NCBI GenBank assembly: GCA_963931925.1
Contig: OZ007583.1
Location: forward strand, 19,732,548-19,796,547
Length of the DNA: 64,000 bases
DNA from: Onchidella celtica
Taxonomy: Eukaryota; Mollusca; Gastropoda; Systellommatophora; Onchidiidae
Direction of reading: 5' to 3'
Part shown: one piece after another, positions 10,735 to 21,700 of the stretch
How positions within the stretch are numbered: position 1 is the stretch's first letter
Layout: the number at the start of each line of letters is the position of its first letter
The notes under the pieces: generated by a model
Database searches by the model: none
What the model saw: only the letters and a program-made list of their open reading frames with translations
Told to the model about the DNA's origin: nothing
Made by a program: the position numbers and the translations under genes

Positions 10735-12023
10735 TTACCCTCTATAACATTGTCCAGAACAAACACATAGTTGACTACATGGCAAATTTGCTTTAACACA
10801 GGAACACCATCTCTTTATACAGGAAGTTTTGCAGCCATATTTGATAAGCTCCCTGCAGGCTTTAGATGCTTCAGGAAGATTAGTCCAGTATGGTGTCAAT
10901 GAGGAGTCTCTTTCATTTCGCTTCCACCCCCGATCTTCTGGTGATGGAACAGTGGGATTAGCAGTGAGGGCCTGTCCCCAGATGAATCCTGCCAGGTATA
11001 CAACTCTCTTCACATGCTGCTCAAGAGCGTTCTTTGTAGGTGGTACATTTTCAATGCTGCGAAGTTGAGAGAACAACTGCTTGCGCAAATCATTTACACT
11101 GGTCAGTTCTGATGTTCCCTGGTAAAGTAGAACAGTAAACCTTTCTATCTGGTCAAATTGATCTGATGAAATACAATTTGGAGTTGTGGTAAATCAGCAA
11201 ACAGTTTGTGCAGGTGTGGCATGGAATTTAGGACACTCCAGGCTGTTTTCTTTCCTATTCCATGAAAAGCTGAACATACATCACACCCAGTAAGGGCATG
11301 AAAAAAACAGTAGTCACCTTGATGCATCAGTACCTAGACTAGAACTCAGAAGATGGCATGGTATGTAACGAAGTTTGTTACCATGGCCAAATGCAACCCA
11401 TATTTCAGAGTCTTTTAAAACACTTGATACTACGACAGCAATAACAGCCACATCAGTATTTGTTGCTTGTATAAGGATTTTCTTCAATCCTTTGTCATGG
11501 AGGTGTTTTGCATGAAATAGAAGACGAGTGTCTGCTTCCTCATGTGTACAATATAGTCCTGAAACATCAGTAGGCCTACATGCTATAGGTGATGACACCA
11601 CTTTCTGTTCAAAGGTTGAGATGACCTGTTTGTGTGAAGAGAATTGAAACTCTTGAATGGCAACTGCAAGAAGCTTGAACACAGCTCTCTTTGTTTTTAT
11701 CACAAAGCAAAACGTTTTTCCAGTTTGCTGGCAGTTTAGTGTCCTCTTCTACTTTCATAGGTGTTCCAGATCCACGGTTTTGACGTGTTTGTTCCTTCAG
11801 ACTGTTCTCTCTATGTGTCCCAAACAACATCAAGGCGAAGTACTGGTTCTAACGTTCTTTTAATGCTTGGAATAAATACATAGTCTGTATAATCTTTGAA
11901 TGTGGTGATAGGCTCCTTTGCATTTGACTTTTGGGGGTCAAGGGAGTGCACAAGAGCAGCTCCATCAACTATTTTTGCATCAATAGCTGGCACAGTGTCT
12001 TGGAAGGGTGCCACAGATTCCAA
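10735..12023 (-). pseudogene. PIN/XPG-I-like nuclease with cysteine-rich CXC tail, frameshifted transposon gene
   Basis: In reading order the frames give IDAKIVDGAALVHSL and LRLDVVWDT (12023-11811), SLKEQTRQNRGSGTP and TKLPANWKNV (11833-11700), HEEADTRLLFHAKH and NTDVAVIAVV with WVAFGHGNKLRYIP (11703-11314), FFHALTGCDVCSAFHGIGKK (11327-11145), and finally CRELIKYGCKTSC with a Cys-rich tail like tesmin/TSO1 CXC (11088-10735). The EEADTR, TDV and FFHALTGCD boxes match the acidic motifs of PIN/FEN-like nucleases. I recognise this arrangement as a very abundant repeat-borne protein of invertebrates and fish but cannot name the family. At least four frameshifts make it non-functional. The first methionine at 12023 is tentative, as the family normally starts further upstream. 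Confidence 0.72.
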
Positions 12024-12223
12024 ACATTGAATTTTTATACATGTAATTTAAAAGTAATATAAGTGTTATATTTGAATTTGTTGACCCTAAAAACATAGGA
12101 ATAGATACCAAAATTATTGAAATAGGATGACTAAAAGTCATGTTATGTAAAACTGAGCATTTTATGGCGGCCATCTTGGATTTTTGGATTTTACGGGGGT
12201 AACCGTCAGAGATAGAGCCGGAT

Positions 12224-13401
12224 TGTCACGAGTGGAGTGAGCGGAATTCAGAGATTACGGGGGCATGGAAGTGGGGAAATGACTCACGGGATAGTGAGGC
12301 TGCTCACCTATATTGACTTCTGTTAGTTAACGTTAAAGCGTGCATGTTGTGAGTTGGGGGGTCTGAATGAGGCGAGAGCGCTGTATTACTATCACTGCAC
12401 ACTAAGACGTCCTGGAGAGCGGACGCAGAAGAAAGCCCCAGAGGGCGAACATAAGGAGAGCAGTCGGAAGACTTGGGAGTAGTGTTTTTTCCAGTGATGA
12501 CTGGTAGGTGGAACGATGATTGATAATTATGATTGATGTATTATATTCGTCTATTACCATGATGTAAATAAGTATATGTGAGGAATGTGGAAGTCCTTGA
12601 TACTGTATATAGCAATGTGCGCCATGAGCGATAGATGTAAGTTGAGTTCATGGATTTGTAGCGAGAGTGAGTATTGTGTACTACGGTGGAGGTGTGTTAC
12701 CGTAGGATGTTTGGTGAGTGAAATGTGAACTATTGTGTGTCCGCTTCATGAGTTGTAAGGAGGGGTGAAGTGAATAGAAGTGTTATGGTGTTATACCAAT
12801 GTAATGTTATTCTTGTAGGTGCCGGGGTCGGCCGCCTACGGTGAGCACAGGGGATAGGCCAGCATAGGGCCGAAGGCCACACATAGGCCAGGAGTGACGC
12901 TGTCGGGTGGGACAGTAGAGGCACATGAGTCGTGGCAGTCTGGCCACCGACAGGGACGTATATGTGATCGTGAATGTGCTATTGAAATGCTAATGTGCTA
13001 TTGCCATGTTGATGTGCTATTGAAATGCTAATGTGCTATTGCCATGTTGATGTGCTATTGGAATGCTAATGTGTTATGGCAATAGGAAGGAGCTATTGAG
13101 AGACTGCGGTGCCATTGAAATATTAATGTGCTATTAAGACATGGAGAGGAGAAGCTGAGACCGAAGTGTCTTTAGAAAGTAACTACCGGGTTGTGGACCC
13201 GAGGAAGTGTGCGTACGGGAGAAGGCCGTTGTACGGCAGTTGAATTGAATAATAGAATGTCTGTATTTGCGCTATTATCTTTATGTTTATGTATAATAAA
13301 TGTGTGAGTCTGATGGGTTGTTCTGTTAAGTGTTAAACTTGTTCGTTCGTGATTGTTGTCTTGTTATCATTATTACATCTCCCAGTCTGGGATTTGTGAC
13401 A
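12224..13401 (+). mobile_element. solo LTR (copy A), TSD CGGAT
   Basis: It starts TGTCACGAGTGGAGTG and ends GGGATTTGTGACA, that is TG...CA with a longer TGTCAC/GTGACA inverted end. CGGAT flanks it at 12219-12223 and 13402-13406, a perfect 5-bp target duplication. The length is 1178 bp. Removing it restores the right inverted end of the host transposon. A subrepeat of about 38 bp (GAAATGCTAATGTGCTATTG + CCATGTTGATGTGCTATT) is repeated at about 12985-13075. No gag or pol is present. Copies B (43859-45089) and C (48098-49334, inverted) are the same family. Confidence 0.93.
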
Positions 13402-13504
13402 CGGATGTCTGGTGGATTTGAACTCGGCATACCAAAAAACATAATATATGAAAGTTTCATGCTTCTTTCCAGAAGTGCATGCACCATTCACATATCTACC
13501 TCAC

Positions 13505-14450
13505 TAATTAATCCAATCCTGGCTCTGAAGTGTCGGTGGCAGTGCGGACATCGGTGTAGCTGGTGCTGTCCAAGCAGTGGCACGCATAAAGGGGGGCAGA
13601 GGGGACGAGGGCCCCGGAAATCCATTTCAGGAGGCATCCAATCAAAGAGCGTCTAAGCCTTAGATACTACAGTCTTGGGGTATACAACCAAGGAGTTGGC
13701 CCTGTCATGACGGAACATCACCAAACCTCTGCACGCCATTGTCTCCAGGCGGGTTTAAATGCCTACTCATTGCGGAAATGTTTCTTAGTTTCTCACTGAC
13801 AATATGACATGCATGATGCAGGCCTACAATCACTCGCCACCATCCCCTAAGACTGTAGTAACTCAAATGTTCGAAAACTTGAGGTTCTAGATATCAAGTA
13901 CGTGTACATTCAAAGCCACATCGAGTGATCTTGGTCATAAACTCCTGAGCCGAAAAATAACCGAATAGCAAACTTTCAAAAAGTTATCATAACTAGATCT
14001 AGACCAGTTGAGCGAAAATAAAATAGTTTTTTTTGCTTCTCCTGAAAAGTGGCCAAAACCTATTAATTGCGACAGTTTAAAGGGAGCGGTGACAAACATA
14101 TTAATATTTTTATCCAGTTTCTAGCCAAGACAATTAAGATTTATTTAAGCTTAGTCTAGTTCCCAACATGCATCCCTATGTCGACCTGATGTGGATCTTC
14201 TTAGGGATGAATAGGATTACCGGTTACCGTAGAAGCAGATTCCCCACATCAAACCGACGTCGGTGCAATGTCATAAGAGAGGATCTCTGATGGAACAATG
14301 TCATTTCTGTGTGCAAACCTACTCGACGGATTTCCGTAGAGTTACTGGCTGGGATTGGTTACTGGATCGTGATATTTTACATTATAAGCTACAGCTGAAC
14401 AGTGGACACAGCCCAATATTTTCTATTTGATTTTGTAGTATGGTCTTGGA
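13505..14450. other. non-coding, contains one MITE copy
   Basis: No coding sequence was recognised. It contains the inverted-repeat element at 13835-14093. Around 14190-14360 there are GGAACAATGTCATTTCTG-type motifs that recur at about 19098-19170, hinting at a further dispersed repeat. Confidence 0.45.
13835..14093. mobile_element. MITE family 'CGYCACC', copy 1
   Basis: The left end is CGCCACCATCCCCTAAGACT and the right end, inverted, is GTCACCGCTCCCTTTAAACT. The interior shares CATTCAAAGCCACATCGAGT and TTTTGCTTCT(C/T)CTGAAAAGT with copies at 19661-19898 and 41593-41854. No target duplication is seen for this copy. Confidence 0.75.
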
Positions 14451-14760
14451 GTGCCCATCTGATCTTGTCACATGCCCATACACCATCTGAGCTTCCTCTT
14501 CTTAACTATGGTCAGCAGGTCTTCATAGTGCCTTACTTGTTGGGTGATGATTTGTCAGACTTCTTCGTTGGTGATGTGGTCCGTGTATGAGATGCCAAGA
14601 AGTCTTCTGAGGCATCTCATCTCCACTGCTTGGATCCTCCTTTGCAGATCTGCATTCAGTGTCCAGGATTCGCATGCATACGGGAGAATGGAGATGACCA
14701 GTGCATGCAGGAGATTGATCTTGGACCTGAGAGAGATATTTCGGTCTCTTTAGATGGGCT
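14451..14760 (-). pseudogene. LINE reverse transcriptase C-terminal fragment
   Basis: The minus-strand reading gives SKINLLHALVISILPYACES, WTLNADLQRRIQAVEMRCLR and LLGISYTDHITNEEV, then a stop, then HYEDLLTIVKKRKLRW and a GHVTRSDG-like end. These are typical thumb and tail motifs of endonuclease/RT LINEs, the same family as the fragment at 5476-5768. Stops and the absence of the catalytic domain mark it as a relic. Confidence 0.75.
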
Positions 14761-14794
14761 GTGTCATGACGACAAAACAAAAGACACAACATAA

Positions 14795-15125
14795 CATGAG
14801 GGCACGGTGGTCTAGAGGCAATTAGGTGCTCACCTCTCATGCCCAAGGTACCGGGAATCCGGATCGGTGCAGGCATATATTGGAATTTGGGGATTTTTCT
14901 CATATTTTCCTGTCCCTCATCCTATGGGAGATAGGATCGAGCACCTAGTCTTCTCGGATAAGGACAAAAAACTCGGAGGGCCCGTGTGCAAGTTGCGCTC
15001 GTTAAAGGTCCCTTGGCAGTTGGAAATCGAGAAGAGCAGGCCGAACAGGCCGCTGCCCAGGGCAAAATTAAAGAAAAACTCATTCCTACCCCCCCCCTTC
15101 CCCCACCCCGAAAAATAATAATAAC
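14795..15125 (+). mobile_element. candidate tRNA-derived SINE
   Basis: The head (about 14800-14870) contains GGTGGTCTAGAGG, an A-box-like stretch, and GGGAATCCGGAT, a degenerate B box at tRNA-like spacing. A tRNA-unrelated body follows, including GCGCTCGTTAAAGGTCCC, a motif style I associate with mollusc SINEs. It ends in CCCCACCCCGAAAAATAATA. Open frames in this stretch on both strands are artefacts. No clear target duplication was found. Confidence 0.55.
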
Positions 15126-17199
15126 TGCCGAACGGCACTGCATTGTGGTGACGATATGTCTGCTACTTTGAACTGGGCTGCAATGACACTAAGGCAAATT
15201 TCTCAAATGGGATTAAAAAAAACAAAACAAAACAAACACTGCATTTCGAAATCTCAGGTTCCCATTGTTATAAATTCCTGCTCTTTCGCAACTATAATGG
15301 GATTTCCCATCGTACTTAATATGTTTTTATCCAGTTATGTTATCCATATTGTCCGGGTAGGTATGTTAAGAATTCTTTCTCTTCCTCATTTCTTTCCATC
15401 CAATTGTCTATGCTATGTCTGCTCCTCCCCCCCCCCTTTTTTTGGGGTGTTTTGTTTGGTACACGTATCCATGACCCCATTGTTTTTTGTTATTTTTACG
15501 TGCATTTTAACATGAACTTTGTGGCCATATGATGAAAGTCAGGATACGGTACGCTGCACTGTACGTCTTCGGTGAAAATATGGCAAAACAGCAAGAAGAA
15601 AAAATGACGAAATATTATAAAGACCATAGAAAATCTGTGGGGTCGCAGCGAGGCTTCAAAAATTGGCAAACAGAAATAGTTGTAACTTGTATGTAGCAAA
15701 GCCTCGCGTAAGCAATAACAACCAAACAATACAATCATACAATAAAACGCAAGAAAAGGGAAGGCAAAAACAAATACATGTACCGATATTTGGTATTTCT
15801 CAAAGCTCCACGTTAAAAATTGCAAAGCCACAGATTTTTTTCTTTTAAATATATAGATTGTCCATTTGCAAAATGTATAATTTTGTTCCTCGAATTGGTT
15901 CCTCGACATAATTATGGATCGGACCAGAAGTTTGTCATTCATCACGCGAACGGGGGGGGGGGGGGCAGGTGCAGTGCACGCAATCAGTTCCACCGATTCC
16001 ATAAACAGTCACATCTCCGCGCGGTCATACTAACACTAATACGCCCATATGTTTTTGCACTGTCCTGCCCTCGCACAAAAACGTGCAAAGTGCATAACGC
16101 CCTTGTTTGCGCCAACAAAATGGCGTAAGTCAGACATAGGCCAAAACTGCACTGATCCTTTATTATGTTTTTCATGGGGTCCAAACCCAACACCAGCGAG
16201 TGAACGAAAGAAACTGACGCTACAATTTACAATGCTTCAAAGAACGGACACTGATAAATATTTCACCTGATGAACGTGCTATTATCTTTACACGAAACGA
16301 TGAAAAAATGAGATGATATGTCATTGTGTTATGATAGAAAAACACCAGTCGTATGCAGTGGGGCATATCACGTAATAAATATATATAAGGCTGCTGGCCA
16401 TAAAAAAAAATTGAAAGAATTAAGCAAATACCGTACAGCTTTGAAGGGGTCACTGCACACCTTCTCAGAAGGTTAAGATTGGTATGACGGGATCAAATGT
16501 ATTTCGCGAAACCCGGCGTCAGCCACAAACAAATTTGCATAATAAATTCACAAAAGAATGAAACCAAATTGAACTTAACAACGGTAAAACACGCGGGATA
16601 TTGGGAATACATTGCACAACTAATATTACATTTTGTATTTACTTTGACCAAGTGCATGGAACTATTAAGATTGTCACAAATAAGAAGTACGTACCTTTCT
16701 TGAGGGTTGATGCAACTGCTAAACTTGCATTCCCTTTTATTTTATCCAAACTTGGTTTTTGCAATTCTTTGTTAGGTAAGAAAATAAGCAAATTATAAAT
16801 TGTACAAGGCATAGAGGATCATGCACCTCGTCTTTTGTTTCTTTCTCTGTAAAGCCAGGGAAAGCGTGCTATATAAATCTATTTTATAACTTTATTATTC
16901 CGTAGCTGTATATGATTACAGTGTATAAATTTTAAGTATTATAATGGGTGGACAATTTGAAAAAAGAGATAGAGAGTTATATTAATACGACTACCTAAAA
17001 ACGAAAATGACCATTGCCTCTACATTATTATGATATTCCAGATCGAGGGACCGTTTTTGTCCAGGAATGAAGTTCGGGCTGAGTCGATGGGTGAGAGGAA
17101 CGATAGGCTACCGTTGGTTTGATTGTGAGTTCGGATAATTCGCGACAAAACTAAGACAAAGATAGTAGGCTAACTGGACTACCTTTGACTAAGGTGATA
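15126..17199. other. non-coding, one hairpin-MITE copy, no gene recognised
   Basis: AT-rich with many stops. Open frames up to 168 codons (15496-16002 minus) lack recognisable motifs and overlap the dispersed repeat at 15580-15790. G runs occur at 15953-15965. Nothing else is identifiable. Confidence 0.45.
15580..15790. mobile_element. hairpin MITE family, copy 1
   Basis: It carries AATATTATAAAGACCATAGA, CTGTGGGGTCGCAG, then TGTAGCAAAGCCTCGCGTAA and CAACCAAACAATACAAT, which match the copies at 17975-18115, 28366-28625, 32236-32485 and 34857-35250. It is diverged. Confidence 0.65.
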
Positions 17200-18781
17200 A
17201 AAATAGACATGTTTATGGTCCGGTGCATACATACCGTATACATCCGCATACGGCCGTGAGATACTCCGTCCTCATTCCGTAACCACCGTTTGCTGAAATC
17301 GTAAGTAAAAATTACTGAATCGAGTGCAGTGGGTAACAGAACTCTACTCCTACGTAGTCCCGTGCGTTTTACGTGTGTTTGTATGTTTTGAAACGTGCAT
17401 TCACATGTTCGATGTTTAGAGTTTAGATGATCTCTATAATCTAGATCTAGAGATCGATCTAGATCTAGAATCTAGATCTAAGTTTACACTTTCACTCGTG
17501 TGATAGGTGCTAGATCTAGACCTAGGCTAATTGTGTGCTATTTTAATTTGCATAATTTGTTACATAGTGAATGGGTTGTCACTGCTGTGGGGGTATGGGC
17601 AATGTCTTATTTTGTTTTTTCTTTGGGTATGACGGAGCCGTATACATATCAATATAAAAATTTTAACAATTTTGAATGAAAGTCTGGCCAAAAAGGCCTT
17701 GGCTAGCCTACAGAATTTCTATGAAGGGGGATCATTGATAAGAAAACAGTGAAGGGTACTGATGTGTGAAATAATTATGTGGGTATGCCTGGATATAAAT
17801 CTAGGAAAATTCACTAGATCTAGGCCTACTGTTTTCCCATATAACCACAAGAAGACCAGTACGCATACCTTTTACTTAGTTTAATATCAAAAGTTGGGCT
17901 AGATCTATTATTTTGCACAACTTTTTCTATCTCTGATCGTGAGACTTCTAAGTTTTATACCTTCTTCTGACTAGAAATATCATAAAAACCACAGAAAAAC
18001 TGTGGGGTCGCAGCAGGGCTATAAGCAAAGTCAAAATTGGGCAAAAAGAAAAGGTTGTATGATTGATTCGCAACATACAACCTTTTCTTTTTGCCCAATT
18101 TTGGCTTCTTCTGGGCGCTGCTTTTATAATCTTAAGTAAGTAAAGATTTGAAAGACAATGAGCTAAAATCCCAAAATCCAAATGGATTGTCCATGCTGGG
18201 ATGTCCAGCCCTGCATGCCCCAGGGAATTGAACCATCAAAAACAAAAAAATGTAACCTGTGGGGGGGGGGGGGGGGGGATTGATTCTAACACGGTCTCAA
18301 TTATTTGTTAATCTGTCCATATCCATTTTAATGAGATTATTATATTATGGTGACCAAATTTTCTTCTCACTCGTCTGTCAGCCTGCTCTTCTGAGGCCTA
18401 CAAATTTTGACCACCCAAGACTGAAACAACTCATGGAATTACATGTCTTGCTCTTTATAATGCTTGAGCCTTATCTACCTATATGATAATTAAATATTTA
18501 GAAATCCATAAATAAGACTTGAACCTTGAAAAAAAGTGATGTAATTCTTTTTTTTTAAGTTTTTAATGGGAAATTCAATATTCATTCGCTTGTTAACTGA
18601 AATGAATTAATTATTCTATTCTTTGAAAGGTGCTTTGCCAATAATTAATTTTCTTCATTCAATGCAAAGCTTCTCAAACCCCAAAAATTCACAATCTGTA
18701 TTATATGGCAGTGTGAACATTTCAACTACTGATTTATGTACTTTACAGAAATAGCCGCCCGAATTTTTACCAAAAGAGACC
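17200..18781 (+). promoter_or_regulatory. possible promoter / 5' UTR region of the SPFH gene
   Basis: A CpG-richer patch (17220-17300) ends at a strong donor, AAATC|GTAAGT (17301). A strong acceptor, CTTTACAG, lies at 18741-18748, just before the start codon context AGAGACCATGG. This would give a 5' UTR exon ending at 17300 and a coding exon starting at 18749. It is inferred from splice signals only. A dense cluster of CTAGATCTAGA motifs lies at 17440-17520. Confidence 0.35.
17975..18115. mobile_element. hairpin MITE family, collapsed copy with a perfect 30-bp hairpin
   Basis: The flank (AAAACTGTGGGGTCGCAGCA, GGGCTATAAGCAAAG) is the family left end. Arms at 18032-18061 and 18074-18103 are perfectly complementary over 30 bp with a 12-nt loop. 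The arm begins CAAAATTGGGCAAAAAGAAA. Confidence 0.8.
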
Positions 18782-21700
18782 ATGGCGGAGGGAAGTGGGA
18801 CCAACTGTTTATGTGGAGTTGGTCTGGTTATCTTGGGTATTGGTGTACTCCTAACTGTGATTCTGGTCCCCGTGAGCTTCAGTGGTGTAGAATATTATGA
18901 GGTACATGTATTACACTGCACGTTAGCCAGTAAATCTTATTTTAATGGTAGGCCTATTATTTACCCAGCCAGCATCCTCACATCAATCTAACATAGATTT
19001 TGTATAGTATTTCTGTAGGGTTGAGGATTACTGTAGGGATGGATTTTCTTCATCAAACTGATGGCGCTGCTATGTCTTAACCAGCAGGTCTATGCAGGAA
19101 CAATGTCATCTCAATGTGCAAGATGTCATAAGAAGTAGACATTTATATTGGAACAATGTCATTCCTACGAGCAGACTTAAAGGAGTTGACGTCAGTCCTA
19201 TGCAATATGCATCAGATTCACTTAATGGTTGCTGACTGGGTATTATATTCCCTATCGGACTAGTTAATGTGTAGTCTTTCATCTAGAAAAGGAGAAAGCT
19301 GAAAATTTGAGATTAGTTATACATTTACCAGTACATTCAATAGGTAGGCCTACCTTATTTCTATGGTGTTTGTATGTCCTGTCAGAATAATTTGTGGTGT
19401 CTCATTTACATTGCCGGTTGTGTATTCATCTATGGAGAAAGCTGAAATACAAATAACATAAAGTAACTGTTATTTTGAGAATGTGGGACTTGTTATTCTA
19501 ACTGATATTTGATACTAGTCATGGGATGTGGAGCGACTCTGAAATTTGTGCATGTTGCTTAGTGCTAGATAAGGGATAGGCTACATAAAAAATAAAATTG
19601 TTGATTAGAGGAAAATGTTGTCGAAAAGATTCATTCTTGCCAATTGAGCTCTTTCCAGATCGTCACCGTTCCCTAAGTCTGTAGTAAATCAAAAATTCAA
19701 GGAATCAATTTTGACATATACATCTACATCCAAAGCCGCGTCGAATGATCGTGATTTTAGAGTCCTAAGCCAAAAAAATAATCAAACAGCAAAGTCTAAA
19801 AAATTTATCGTCACTAGTTGTGCCAAAATGAAATAGTTTTTTTGCTTCTTCTGAAAAGTAGCCAAAACCAATTACTACAGCTTTAGGGAATGGTGGCGAG
19901 ATGATCTTGAACATTACACTAAGCGAATACCTATTCTTTAAATCCTAGTTTGCCTTCAGAAGGCAGAAAAGTACAGGAACTGTGAAAACTGACAAAGTTT
20001 ATGATGGAGGGAAGTACATGGTTGGCCCTGACTATGAGTTCAAGACATTTGAGGCCACTGCTCATTTTGTTTCACTAGATCCAGTGGCTGTGTTTACCTG
20101 GAATAAGCTAGAGGTGAGAAAGTGTCATCTGAATTGATCTTGTCCTGAAGTCGAAAAGGACATTTGCATCATACATGGCATTTAACTTTTTAAGCCCTCA
20201 AATTTTCAAGTTTTGCTGACATTAATTTTGACTTCTCTGATCTGAAAGGTGAAAAAGTAATGTTGTTGGTTTTTTTTCTCCTGTAAAATTCTGAAGAGCT
20301 GCTTGCCTGATCAAATCAAACTGTAGGTTATACCGAGAGAAATAATCAAGATTTTAAAACTAATCCAGTATCAGGCAAGGCGCCAAGTAAAAGTAAGTAA
20401 TTGGTTTTCTTGACTGACATACACCTGACTGACAAGTTGCTTGCGCTTAACCCTATTTTACATTCAGTTACGGGATGTTATGATAAAAGAGTGGGTCCTC
20501 GGGTCTGTCAGACCCTGAGTGTGAAACAGGGTTAAAGGTTTAAGACTTTAACCGATGCATATAAATATTCTGTGCTCTCACATAGCGAAGAATCTGTATC
20601 AATAGTTTGTCTTAACAAGATTAAGATATTTTGAAGTTACAGTGGTTTGATTAGTCATATTGTATCGGCCAGATGCAGGTAATTTGTATCGGATCCTATG
20701 ATTTAACTTACAATTGTTTTGTTTTTAATTTCAGATTGAGGTTGATGTGTTCTTCCAGTACTTTTTGAGAAAAGAGGACCTGCCTCTCCTGCATAAATTC
20801 TATGATGTCAACTACCATTCTACCGTCATAACTAGTGCAATCGCAGCACTAAAGGTCAGTGATGAATTTTTTTTTCGTGACTAAAATGACATTTCTGGGG
20901 CTCTAGTCACATAAATTTCCTAACAGCAAGTCTTTGTTCATGGTGGTTTAGTTTTTCGGAGGAAGAGAGACATACTTTGAACTAGGTTTTCCTGTTTTCT
21001 GTGGCTTTAATTTGTGCTACATGTCAGCACTGTAAGGTTATATTAAAGACAAGGTCAATAGAGAATAAACAGATGTAAAAACTGTTACACAATTAAAATT
21101 GAACATAGGAAGACTACAGGGGAAGAACATCAGTTGCCACAAAATGCAAGTTTTATGATTACCTCCCTCAGCTCTTAGCCTTGTTTGTCTTGTACTGATT
21201 AAGTGGAAATCAGCCATTGGCCAGCAGTAGGAGCAAATTTAGGTCAGCCCCCCTGAGCACCTCTTTTCAATTAAAGGACTTTCAAATTTTAAAATGCAAA
21301 TTTCTCCAAACTTTCCTTTTGTGACAACAGATGTTTTCCCCCATAGTCTTCACATACTATTTTCAAATATGCCTTGCTTTACCACCTGATGAAAATCCCA
21401 TTTATGGCAAGGCATTGTCTGTTTGTATCTGTTTTATACAAATAATTACAGTCCAGCAGTGGGAAATGTCACAACTTTAAATTCATTCTAAAACTTAACC
21501 AATGCCTGTTTAGCTGTGACACTTTGTGGCCCTTTTTCACTCGATCATTATTAAATGTGGGTTAAAATGAAACAGGAAATCATTTTGCTGTTTCAACTTT
21601 GTACACTTGCCTTTTAATTCAAGGCATATCTTTTTGGGGTCAAGCAAAAACCCTCAATATAAAAATGTGAACTGAATTTAGTGTGAAAGAAACTTTTACA

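Larger units (their letters stand above)
9695..13504. mobile_element. DNA transposon-like element with long inverted ends and a PIN/CXC gene
   Basis: The left end (about 9695-9960) and the right end (13504-13402 plus 12223-12020, read inverted) share about 250 bp: GAATGGTGCAT, ACTTCTGGAAAGAAGCATGA, GCCGAGTTCAAATCCACCAG, CCGGCTCTAT, AAGATGGCCGCCATAAAATG and GGTCAACAAATTCAAATAT. The right copy is interrupted by the solo LTR at 12224-13401. Without it the element is about 2.6 kb. A decayed gene lies on minus. I could not find a convincing target duplication, so the exact limits and the superfamily are open. Confidence 0.75.

Noticed and set aside
14803..14875. Functional tRNA gene
   Set aside because: A and B boxes are degenerate and no acceptor stem pairs; better explained as a SINE head.
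15496..16002. 168-codon minus-strand open frame
   Set aside because: Phe/Val-rich translation of a dispersed AT-rich repeat; overlaps a MITE copy.
18782..18991. 69-aa protein ending at 18991
   Set aside because: The true exon ends at the GAG|GTACAT donor at 18901; the rest is intron read-through.
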